Part shown: piece by piece, positions 20,456 through 28,275 of the stretch
Numbering within the stretch: the stretch's first letter is position 1
How the letters are laid out: each line of letters opens with the position of its first letter
Assembly: GCA_016200355.1 (NCBI GenBank)
Contig: JACQEY010000072.1
Coordinates: forward strand, 1 to 39,165
Direction of reading: 5' to 3'
Source: Nitrospirota bacterium
GTDB taxonomy: Bacteria > Nitrospirota > Nitrospiria > Nitrospirales > Nitrospiraceae
DNA: 39,165 nt
Translations under genes and position numbers: made by a program
The notes under the pieces: generated by a model
Database searches by the model: none
The model's input: only the letters and a program-made list of their open reading frames with translations
Told to the model about the DNA's origin: nothing

Positions 20456-21973
20456 TCACACGCAATCCCGCAATTGCTGAATCGCCTCGCGGGCCACCTC
20501 ACGGTCGTCAAAATGAAACTTCTTGGTGCCGATGATTTGATAGTCTTCATGACCTTTGCCGGCGATGAGCACCATGTCGCCTCGTCGCGCCTCGCGGATG
20601 GCGGCTCTGATCGCCTCACGGCGATCCGGCACCAAGCGATACTGCACATGATTGCGTCGCGTGAGCGCATCGCTCACGCCGACCTCAACTTCATGAAGGA
20701 TTGCCATCGGGTCCTCGGTTCGAGGATTATCGGATGTCAAAATCACCACGTCGCTGTATTCCACAGCAGCGCGTCCCATCTTGGGCCGCTTCCCTCGATC
20801 CCGATCACCACCGCAGCCGAACACGGTAATGATCCGATCGGTCTTTAGTGCTTGCGCTGCCGTCAGCAGCCTGAGGAGTGCATCTTCCGTATGGGCATAA
20901 TCGACGACCACGGTAAAGTCTTCCCCGGACGAGACCCGCTCGAAGCGACCTGGAACATTGGTGATATGAGCGGTCGCTTCGCGGATCTGATCGATCGTCG
21001 CCCCTTCGTGCAGCGCCACCCCGATCGCCCCCAGCAAGTTGTAGACGTTGTGCTCCCCGACCAACCGGCTCTCAACGGTGAACGATCCCGCAGGAGTCGC
21101 TGCCGTGAACGTGGTACCGGCTAGCGAGAGCCGCACTCGTTCCGCCTTGAGATCGGCCTGGTTCTTCAGGGCATAGCCCCAGACCGGTACAGGACAGGCT
21201 GCGCGGATCGTGGCTCCTCGGGGATCGTCCAAATTGACAATCGCGCGCTTCCCGGCCTTCCTACCTCCGGCCAATCCAGTAAAGAGGCTCAACTTCGCTT
21301 CAAAGTACTCGTCCATGGTGTGATGAAAATCGAGGTGATCCTGCGTAAGGTTCGTGAAGACCGCCACGTCATACTCGCAACCCGATGTTCGGTCTAGCGC
21401 GAGGGCGTGGGATGATACTTCCATCACCGCAGCGGTGAGTCCGCCCTCGACCATCTTCGCCAAGAGTGCTTGAAGATCAAGTGCGCCTGGCGTCGTGTGA
21501 GGGGCAGATAGTGTTTCCTGCCCTATTTGGTATCCCACCGTGCCGATCAACCCCACCCGTCGGCCGATCCCTTCTAGTAACGCTTTGCAGAGATACGTCG
21601 TCGTCGTTTTTCCATTCGTTCCCGTCACGCCGATCATCTTGAGACAGGCGGATGGGTCCCCATGAAACCGGCTGCCGAGATGACCGAGCGCCTTGCGCGA
21701 ATTAGCCACCAACACCAGCGGTAGTGCCCCTGATGCCACCGGGGCCTGCGCGATCACCGCAAGCGCTCCGGATTTGATGGCCTGCTCGACAAATCTATGA
21801 CCATCATCTCGCTCACCCTTCACGGCAACAAAGAGACTCCCCTCCGTCACCGCGCGTGAATCGTCCGTGATCGCATGCACCGGACAACTCATGTCACCAC
21901 GCTGCTCCAGGACCTCGACCTGACCATAGAGCGCCACGAGCAACTGCTTGAGAGTGATGGGATCGTGCGTCAT
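20456..21973 (-). CDS. murE: UDP-N-acetylmuramoyl-L-alanyl-D-glutamate--2,6-diaminopimelate ligase
   Basis: ITDDSRAVTEGSLFVAVKGERDDGHRF; MIGVTGTNGKTTTTYLCKALLEG; LTSDNPRTEDPMAILHEVEVG (DNPR motif of meso-DAP-adding MurE). Confidence 0.96.
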   Translation of the reverse strand: MTHDPITLKQLLVALYGQVEVLEQRGDMSCPVHAITDDSRAVTEGSLFVAVKGERDDGHRFVEQAIKSGALAVIAQAPVASGALPLVLVANSRKALGHLGSRFHGDPSACLKMIGVTGTNGKTTTTYLCKALLEGIGRRVGLIGTVGYQIGQETLSAPHTTPGALDLQALLAKMVEGGLTAAVMEVSSHALALDRTSGCEYDVAVFTNLTQDHLDFHHTMDEYFEAKLSLFTGLAGGRKAGKRAIVNLDDPRGATIRAACPVPVWGYALKNQADLKAERVRLSLAGTTFTAATPAGSFTVESRLVGEHNVYNLLGAIGVALHEGATIDQIREATAHITNVPGRFERVSSGEDFTVVVDYAHTEDALLRLLTAAQALKTDRIITVFGCGGDRDRGKRPKMGRAAVEYSDVVILTSDNPRTEDPMAILHEVEVGVSDALTRRNHVQYRLVPDRREAIRAAIREARRGDMVLIAGKGHEDYQIIGTKKFHFDDREVAREAIQQLRDCV

Positions 21974-21979
21974 GACCTC

Positions 21980-23698
21980 TTAGTAGTCCTTCATCGCCAG
22001 GGCGATTTTCACAGTATCTTCTCTGGACACGCCAAGATAGTTGAGCGCCTGCCCTCCGACACGACGAAAGACGGGTGCCGCCACGGCCCCGCCCCAGGCT
22101 TCGCCTTGAGGTTCATCGAGGACGACGATCATCGCCAACCGCGGAGATTCTGCCGGGACATACCCGACAAACGACCCGACAAACTGCGTAGAAGAATACA
22201 TGCCGGTTCGCGAATCGATTTTTTGCGCGGTTCCGGTTTTACCCGCCACGCGGAAACCCGGAATGGCTGCCTTGGTTCCCGTCCCATTCGTCACAACACC
22301 TTCCAGCATCGTCGTTATCGTCCGGGCCGTATCCGGTGACACAACTCGCCGCTTCACTTGAGGGCGTACTTCCTTCAGCACGCGACCTTTCTGATCGCGC
22401 ACTTCGGATACCACGTAAGGCTTCATCATCACGCCCCCATTGGCAAGAGTCGCCACTGCCGACACCATCTGGAGGGGCGTTACCCCGATCTCCTGTCCCA
22501 TCGAAATCGACGCCGCAGATCGACGGCCCCAGTCTTTGGGCGCCTTCAAGAGCCCGTTCACTTCACCCGGTAGGTCAATCTCGGTCCGTTGGCCGAATCC
22601 GAACGCTTGGAGATAGCGGTAGAGCCGTTGTTCTCCGAGAGCCATCCCAGTTTTAGCAGCGACAATGTTGCTGGACTTTTGAATCGCCTCAGAGAACGTC
22701 ATCCACCCCAGCTTGTCATGGTCATGAATCGTCGTACTCGCGATCACCATCTGGCCGTTTTCACCGAAGACCATGGAATCAGGCGTCATCACTTTCTCTT
22801 CAAGCGCCGCAGCCGCAACCATCGCTTTCATGGTCGACCCAGGCTCGTACGTATCGGTCAGGGCGCGATTACGCCACCGATCGGGCGTCAATGCAGCAAC
22901 GACATTCGGATCGAATCGTGGACTGACGGCCATCGCGAGAAGCGCACCAGATTGCGGGTCCATGACGATGATTGTTCCGGACTTGGCATGGGTATGAGTG
23001 ACGGCCTCTTCAAGTTCTTTTTCTGCAATGTATTGGATGACCTCATCGACGGTCAGCGTAAGGGCATGTCCAGGCGTCGGCGCTTGCTCCGCCAGGCCCT
23101 TGGGAAATACCGTGCGGCCTAACGCATCGCGCTGTAATACGGTCACGCGCTTCTCTCCATGCAAGTGCGAATCGTATCGGCGCTCGAGACCCTCAAGCCC
23201 TTGCCCATCCATCCCGGAGAATCCGAGGACATGGGCCAGCAACGGACCCTTGGGGTAAAACCGCCGCCCCTCCATCACCACGCCGATGCCGTCCAACGAT
23301 AACTGCTCCAGCCTGCGGCCTTGCTCAGGCTCGACCTTTCGCGCCAACCACACGAAGCTCTTATCTTGCCGAAGCTTTTTCTCAAGCTCATCACGTCGAA
23401 TCTGGAGCACCGGAGAAAGATGGCGGGCGACGGTCGACGGGCTCTCCAGCGACGTCGGTACGCCGAACACGGATGGCACCTCCACATTCATCGCGAGCAC
23501 CTTGCCGTGCCGATCCGACACCATACCCCTGGCCCCCTCGAAGGATACGGTCTTTTGATGTTGCCGATCGGCCTTGGCCGTAAGTTCCGCTGCTTGAAGC
23601 ACTTGGAGCGTAACCAGCCGAAAGAGAATAATGCTGAACCCGCAAAGAAGCAGGAACAGCATGACATAGCGACGACCACGAGAAGGGCCTGCAATCAC
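21980..23698 (-). CDS. ftsI: Peptidoglycan D,D-transpeptidase FtsI (PBP3-like)
   Basis: Active site EPGSTMKAMVAAAA, KSSN, VAGKTGTAQK; N-terminal TM; between ftsL and murE. Confidence 0.95.
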   Translation of the reverse strand: MIAGPSRGRRYVMLFLLLCGFSIILFRLVTLQVLQAAELTAKADRQHQKTVSFEGARGMVSDRHGKVLAMNVEVPSVFGVPTSLESPSTVARHLSPVLQIRRDELEKKLRQDKSFVWLARKVEPEQGRRLEQLSLDGIGVVMEGRRFYPKGPLLAHVLGFSGMDGQGLEGLERRYDSHLHGEKRVTVLQRDALGRTVFPKGLAEQAPTPGHALTLTVDEVIQYIAEKELEEAVTHTHAKSGTIIVMDPQSGALLAMAVSPRFDPNVVAALTPDRWRNRALTDTYEPGSTMKAMVAAAALEEKVMTPDSMVFGENGQMVIASTTIHDHDKLGWMTFSEAIQKSSNIVAAKTGMALGEQRLYRYLQAFGFGQRTEIDLPGEVNGLLKAPKDWGRRSAASISMGQEIGVTPLQMVSAVATLANGGVMMKPYVVSEVRDQKGRVLKEVRPQVKRRVVSPDTARTITTMLEGVVTNGTGTKAAIPGFRVAGKTGTAQKIDSRTGMYSSTQFVGSFVGYVPAESPRLAMIVVLDEPQGEAWGGAVAAPVFRRVGGQALNYLGVSREDTVKIALAMKDY

Positions 23699-24030
23699 TC
23701 TCTCTCCCTCCCGATTGATTCATCTTTCGCCACACGGACTTGCTCCACGGGTGGGAGTGATAGGCTCGGAGCCTCTCCCGGCAGATGCACCATCAGCACT
23801 TGACCCTGCTGCGGCGGAACCAACCCCAACTTTTCCGTCGCCACCTTCGCGATCCGCGCTGGAGCCGTCAGCGCAGAAAACTTCACTTGCAATTGATCTC
23901 GCTCTCGCTCCAGCAATATTTTCTGGGTCTTCAATCGTTCGATCTGATAACCCAATCGAACGACATCGACACGCTCCCACACAAACACGAAAACCAACAG
24001 CACACCGGCCACAATCGTCACCGTCTTCAT
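23695..24030 (-). CDS. ftsL: FtsL-like division protein
   Basis: Short protein with N-terminal TM and coiled-coil (VRLGYQIERLKTQKILLERERDQLQVKFSALTAPARIAKVATEKLGLVPP), in the canonical position between rsmH and ftsI. Confidence 0.85.
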   Translation of the reverse strand: MKTVTIVAGVLLVFVFVWERVDVVRLGYQIERLKTQKILLERERDQLQVKFSALTAPARIAKVATEKLGLVPPQQGQVLMVHLPGEAPSLSLPPVEQVRVAKDESIGRERE

Positions 24031-24944
24031 GCCTGACCCTCCTTGGATACCCGTTGGGCAACCCGCAACTTGGCACTGCGGGATCGAGGATTCCGGTCCG
24101 ACTCTTCCCTGGTGGGGATCTGCGGCTTCTTGGTGAGCACCGCCAATACAGGATCGTCCTTGCCGGAAAGCGCACGTAGCGTGTGCTTCACAATCCGATC
24201 TTCGAGCGAATGGAATGAAATCACACAGAGGCGGCCGCCGGGAGCCAACACATCTGCCGCATCGCGCAATGCCGGCTCGAGACAGTCAAGCTCGTGATTC
24301 ACCGCAATGCGAATAGCTTGAAACGTGCGGGTAGCACAGTGGAGCCGACCATGCCGATAATTCGCTGGAACAGCCCCCTCGATCACGGAGACTAACTCTT
24401 TCGTCGTCGCCAATGGATGGCGCTCGCGTGCGCGGGCAATGGCGCGCGCAATTCGTCGAGAAAACCGTTCTTCACCGAACTGAAAAATCATATCGGCCAA
24501 CTGTGCTTCCGGCCATCTATTGACCAGATCGGCTGCGGTCCCGCTCATCGATTGATCCATACGCATGTCCAATGGACCATCTCCTTGAAAGCTAAAGCCT
24601 CGAGCAGATTCTTCCAACTGCGGGGACGAGACCCCAAGATCAAACAAGATTCCATCGACCTGATTCATTCCGCTGGCAGTAAGATGTCGTTTCAAATCCA
24701 CAAAATGACCATGGAGAAGGAGTACGCGGTCGCCGAACCGTGCGAGCCTTTCTCGACTGGCTGCGATGGCCACCGCGTCACGATCAAGCCCAATAAGTCT
24801 GCAGTCAGGCCCACTTGCCTCAACAATTTTTTCAGCATGCCCACTGTACCCCACCGTACAGTCAAGATAGGTTCGGCTATTCTCTTGAACGAGCCAAAAT
24901 AGTACCTCTTTTGACATGACCGAGATATGTCGAGAGACCTCCAT
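24027..24944 (-). CDS. rsmH: 16S rRNA (cytosine(1402)-N(4))-methyltransferase RsmH (MraW)
   Basis: HISVMSKEVLFWL; YLDCTVGYSGHAEKIVEASGPDCRLIGLDRDAVAI; ILFDLGVSSPQLEESARGFSFQGDGPLDMRMDQS; CVISFHSLEDRIVKH. Confidence 0.96.
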   Translation of the reverse strand: MEVSRHISVMSKEVLFWLVQENSRTYLDCTVGYSGHAEKIVEASGPDCRLIGLDRDAVAIAASRERLARFGDRVLLLHGHFVDLKRHLTASGMNQVDGILFDLGVSSPQLEESARGFSFQGDGPLDMRMDQSMSGTAADLVNRWPEAQLADMIFQFGEERFSRRIARAIARARERHPLATTKELVSVIEGAVPANYRHGRLHCATRTFQAIRIAVNHELDCLEPALRDAADVLAPGGRLCVISFHSLEDRIVKHTLRALSGKDDPVLAVLTKKPQIPTREESDRNPRSRSAKLRVAQRVSKEGQA

Positions 24945-24955
24945 AGATTTTTAGT

Positions 24956-24980
24956 AACCAAATTCACCCACTTTCTCCCA
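24956..24980 (-). promoter_or_regulatory. MraZ-box-like direct repeats
   Basis: Minus strand TGGGA-GAAAG-TGGGT-GAATT-TGGTT: two perfect TGGGN units plus a degenerate third at exact 10-bp spacing, between the -10 box and rsmH. Confidence 0.55.
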
Positions 24981-24991
24981 CCCAGTGGCGC

Positions 24992-25019
24992 AGTATACAC
25001 TCACCAAAAGACTTGTCAA
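24992..25019 (-). promoter_or_regulatory. Candidate sigma70 promoter of the dcw operon
   Basis: Minus strand TTGACA (25014-25019) - 16 bp - TATACT (24992-24997), 48 bp upstream of the rsmH ATG. Confidence 0.7.
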
Positions 25020-25053
25020 TAGAAAATTCATGGACTTAGGAGAATCGGGAGAC

Positions 25054-25091
25054 CCTCTTATTTCCTCTGAAATCTGAGGTGGAAAAAGAGG
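25054..25091. other. 38-nt imperfect hairpin / inverted repeat upstream of the dcw promoter
   Basis: CCTCTTATTTCCTCTGAAATCTGAGGTGGAAAAAGAGG: arms CCTCTT/AAGAGG and TTTCC/GGAAA with inner CTC/GAG. Confidence 0.45.
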
Positions 25092-25448
25092 ATGATCCGG
25101 TACTTCTGCGAGGAGAGGATGTTCCCGTTAAATCGGTTAATCAGCCCAGTGGAGAATGCTCATGCGGCATCTGATTGAGGATAATCGGCTCCGAGGATGT
25201 CAAGCCTGCAGACCCAGCCTGCCGAGCGCTGAGATATTCACTCCACCAGGACATGGAGCGCTAAACTACATCTTCTCTTGACCAACACAATGAGCCTGGC
25301 ATCAATCGTGATCACCGCATGAACATCTTCCTCCGGCGAGGGACTGGCGGGAACATGGCCTAGTCAATGAACAATCAGTCAATCCCTCAAGCGCACCAAG
25401 TTGGCGAGTTTGATTGACAAGGGTTCAAGTTGGGGCGACAATGTTTTT

Positions 25449-26504
25449 ATGCAATTACTCACGACAACCAAGGCCCTCGGCGTGGCCGTCTTCATGGGGG
25501 GAATCACCCTCACATTCAGCAGCATCACCGCCACCACGGCGTCCGCGGCATCAACGCTCTATTGGTGCCCCGATCAAAAATCCGATCGACAATATTCAGC
25601 AACACAAGAGCCAGGATGCGTGCCGCTTGTTGAGAAAAAAGAAACCCCGTCAACAGAGCAAGAAGGAAAAACACCTGCTGGCGATAAACCGTCACGCGAC
25701 TTCAAGATCGAGAATCTACAAGGCGACGTATCGACATTCCTGAACAAGTATCGCGATTTTCTCGCTTGCTGCAAGACCGATCTCTCGGAACTTCAGCAGA
25801 TCCAAGAAATGGGAGACGAGGTCGGAGATTTACTCAAGTCCACTCAGGCTAATATGTCGAATCATTCGATGGCTTCGCGCGGCATCATGCTCCGCGAAAT
25901 GATCCCGACTGTCTCCAAGGCCCGCGCTGATCTAAAAAAACTGCGTGCCACGCTTGAACGCATCGGCACCTCGACCAACGCCCGTAATTCAGGAGGCTTT
26001 GAAGCCTCCGGTCGGGAAGCCAACGCGATTCGAGAAATGGAAGAATCGATTGAGAGAGACATCCAGGCACCGAAGTTGTCGACAGGGCCAAAAACAGGCA
26101 CCAGCATTGGCAACGCACCAGCAGCAGGGCCGAGTATCGGAAAAACCCCAAAGACCGGCAGCACGATCGGCGGGGAAGGCGTCACCGGCCAAGGCATCGG
26201 GGCGTCGTCGAAAAATAGCCACGACATCGGCAGCTCAGGCCCAGCAGGGTTTGGGATCGGCGCCACAGGCCGTGCGGGGCCTTCAATCGGCGAGTCCACC
26301 TTCAACAGCGAATCGTCTTCGGCGGTCGGCTCATCGCTGCAACGTTCCACCGTGGGGTCTAGCCTGTCGGATTCGACGGTAGGATCGAGCTTCGGAGGCT
26401 CTAGCGTGGGCTCAAGCCTCGGAGAGTCGGGTGTCGGTTCGTCGTTCGGGTCGTCTTCAGTCGGTTCAACCATTCAAGAACGCGGCACCGGCCCGCGGCA
26501 GTAA
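25449..26504 (+). CDS. Secreted hypothetical protein with C-terminal 10-aa and 9-aa tandem repeats
   Basis: MQLLTTTKALGVAVFMGGITLTFSSITATTASAASTLYWCPDQ (signal peptide). C-terminal tail of seven 10-aa units ending IG, then six 9-aa units xVGSSLxxS. Start at 25449 preferred over the TTG at 25401. Confidence 0.8.
   Translation: MQLLTTTKALGVAVFMGGITLTFSSITATTASAASTLYWCPDQKSDRQYSATQEPGCVPLVEKKETPSTEQEGKTPAGDKPSRDFKIENLQGDVSTFLNKYRDFLACCKTDLSELQQIQEMGDEVGDLLKSTQANMSNHSMASRGIMLREMIPTVSKARADLKKLRATLERIGTSTNARNSGGFEASGREANAIREMEESIERDIQAPKLSTGPKTGTSIGNAPAAGPSIGKTPKTGSTIGGEGVTGQGIGASSKNSHDIGSSGPAGFGIGATGRAGPSIGESTFNSESSSAVGSSLQRSTVGSSLSDSTVGSSFGGSSVGSSLGESGVGSSFGSSSVGSTIQERGTGPRQ
26082..26291 (+). 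repeat. Seven 30-bp/10-aa degenerate repeats
   Basis: TGPKTGTSIG/NAPAAGPSIG/KTPKTGSTIG/GEGVTGQGIG/ASSKNSHDIG/SSGPAGFGIG/ATGRAGPSIG. Confidence 0.85.
26322..26483 (+). repeat. Six 27-bp/9-aa repeats
   Basis: AVGSSLQRS/TVGSSLSDS/TVGSSFGGS/SVGSSLGES/GVGSSFGSS/SVGSTIQER. Confidence 0.88.
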
Positions 26505-26510
26505 TCTCCC

Positions 26511-27530
26511 TCACTGGCTTGGAAACGCGGTCGGCACCGACTCCCAGGTCTCTCCACGATTTTTACTCCTATATAAGCCACTCCCATTTGTACCTGCATA
26601 GAACACATCCGGATCGGTCGGACTCTGCACGAGTGATCGAATATTGAGCGTCGCAAGACCTGTATTCAGCGTGCCCCACGTCGCCCCACCATCTTCGCTC
26701 CGATGGACCCCTTCCCGACCGCCCAGATAAATGACGCCTTTCTTCGTGCGATCCAAGATCATCGAAAACAACATCTGATCTTGGAGCGACTGCCCGATCC
26801 GCACCCAGGCCTGCCCGCCATCCGTCGTCTTATAGAGTCCCGCCAGCGTGGAGGCGTACACCGTATCCGGCTCAAACGGATCGACCAGCACCGACGTCAC
26901 GCTGAGCGCCCGCGATGACTTAATAATGTCGGGCGACACGAGGCCGTTGTTCACCTTCTCCCAATGGCCGGCCTCGTTCATCGTTTTGTACACGCCGCCG
27001 CTCGTGCCCGCGTATAGAATCGCCGGTCTCGTCGGATCCATACCCAGCGTGACCACCATCAACACTTCCTTCATCCCTTCCATTTTCTTCACCCAATGCT
27101 CGCCGCCGTCTTTCGTCTCGGACACACCCATCGTCGTGGCGATAAAGATATGATTGCTGTCCATCGGATCGAAAAGAAATTGATTGACCACCGACGAGAT
27201 CGTGGCATCGTCCAACCCTGAGCGCATCGAAGCCCAGCGCTGCCCGCCATCGTGGCTCTTAAAGACCGCATCACCCTTTGTACCGGCATACACCGTGGCC
27301 GGGTAGGTCGGATCAAGCGCCATTGAAATCACACGCGAATGGCTCATCCCTTTCGACAAGTTCGTCCAGGTCTGGCCGCCATCACGCGTCTTATAGATAT
27401 AGTCGTTCGTCGCGACGTAGATGATGTCGGGATTCTTCGGATTGAGCTGGATGACGACGATGGGATCGCTGCGATTGCAGCCTGAGAGGGATATTGCCAG
27501 CAGAAGAGCGAGAATAAGAATTCTAGCCAT
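26511..27530 (-). CDS. Lipoprotein with BNR/Asp-box (YCF48/sialidase-like beta-propeller) repeats
   Basis: MARILILALLLAISLSGCNRSD (lipobox LSGC); repeated YKTRDGGQTWTNLSKGM, FKSHDGGQRWASMRSGL, YKTTDGGQAWVRIGQSL, HRSEDGGATWGTLNTGL, YRSKNRGETWESV. Confidence 0.85.
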   Translation of the reverse strand: MARILILALLLAISLSGCNRSDPIVVIQLNPKNPDIIYVATNDYIYKTRDGGQTWTNLSKGMSHSRVISMALDPTYPATVYAGTKGDAVFKSHDGGQRWASMRSGLDDATISSVVNQFLFDPMDSNHIFIATTMGVSETKDGGEHWVKKMEGMKEVLMVVTLGMDPTRPAILYAGTSGGVYKTMNEAGHWEKVNNGLVSPDIIKSSRALSVTSVLVDPFEPDTVYASTLAGLYKTTDGGQAWVRIGQSLQDQMLFSMILDRTKKGVIYLGGREGVHRSEDGGATWGTLNTGLATLNIRSLVQSPTDPDVFYAGTNGSGLYRSKNRGETWESVPTAFPSQ

Positions 27531-27547
27531 GCACAAGACAAGGCCTT

Positions 27548-27749
27548 ACGGGATGGTCAAAAATGTCGTCCGGCGAGGCCGCAGCGAGTGAAGGTCCGAG
27601 GAGGTACAAACCGCACTTCGTGTGGGCCGTTCGCCCTTAGAATGGATCTTCGCGAACGGAAAAGCCCCTACAGTGCTTCCGACCTCCGAGACTCGTTGAG
27701 GGTCTGAACGATGCGAGAACAAAGCTGGCGGCATTTTTCACCACCCCGT
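27548..27749. repeat. ~202-bp MITE-like intergenic element with imperfect terminal inverted repeats
   Basis: Left ACGGGATGGTCAAAAATGTCGTCCG vs reverse complement of right end ACGGGGTGGTGAAAAATGCCGCCAG: 20/25 identical by hand alignment. Fills the yajQ/lipoprotein intergenic region. Confidence 0.65.
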
Positions 27750-27755
27750 TACCGG

Positions 27756-28253
27756 TTACCGGTAGTTGGTGAACTGCAGATCAATTCCAAAATTCTGCCC
27801 CCTAAGAAACGCCATGGCCGCTTGGAGATCATCCTTGCTCTTGCTCAGCACGCGCACTTGCTCGCCTTGAATCTGCGCCTGCACTTTCAATTTTGACTCT
27901 TTGATGGCCTTCGTCACCTCTTTCGCCTTGTCCGCCGCAATACCACTTTGAATCTTCGCCACCTGGCGCACCGTCCCACTCAACGCCGGCTCCACAGTCC
28001 CATAGGTGAACGCCTTCAACGAGACCCCGCGCTTCACGCACTTGGTCTTGATAATATCGTTCACCGCATTGAGCTTATACTCATCGTCGGAGACCAGGGA
28101 CAGTTCCTTTTCCTTCTCCTTCAACGTAATCTCCGTCTTCGAATCTTTGAAGTCGAAGCGCTGCTTGATCTCCTTCGTCGCCTGATCGACAACATTTCTC
28201 ATCTCTTGCATATCCACTTCCGAAACCACATCGAACGAAAATTGCTCAGCCAC
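27756..28253 (-). CDS. yajQ: YajQ family nucleotide/cyclic di-GMP-binding protein
   Basis: VAEQFSFDVVSEVDMQEMRNVVDQATKEIKQRFDFKDSKTEITLKEKEKELSLVSDDEYKL...; GTG start at 28253 (ORF track start 28325). Confidence 0.93.
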   Translation of the reverse strand: MAEQFSFDVVSEVDMQEMRNVVDQATKEIKQRFDFKDSKTEITLKEKEKELSLVSDDEYKLNAVNDIIKTKCVKRGVSLKAFTYGTVEPALSGTVRQVAKIQSGIAADKAKEVTKAIKESKLKVQAQIQGEQVRVLSKSKDDLQAAMAFLRGQNFGIDLQFTNYR

Positions 28254-28275
28254 GATCCCCTCCTGTCGTTCCGGA

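Noticed and set aside
25401-25448. TTG start at 25401 for the repeat protein
   Set aside because: A signal peptide begins cleanly at MQLLTTTKALG (25449); the extra 16 residues overlap a possible promoter (TTGACA at 25414).
25862-26473. 203-aa minus-strand ORF with Pro/Glu-rich repeats (EPTLEPPKLDPTVE)
   Set aside because: Its repetition mirrors the sense-strand 9- and 10-aa repeats; the sense frame has a signal peptide and a plausible start.
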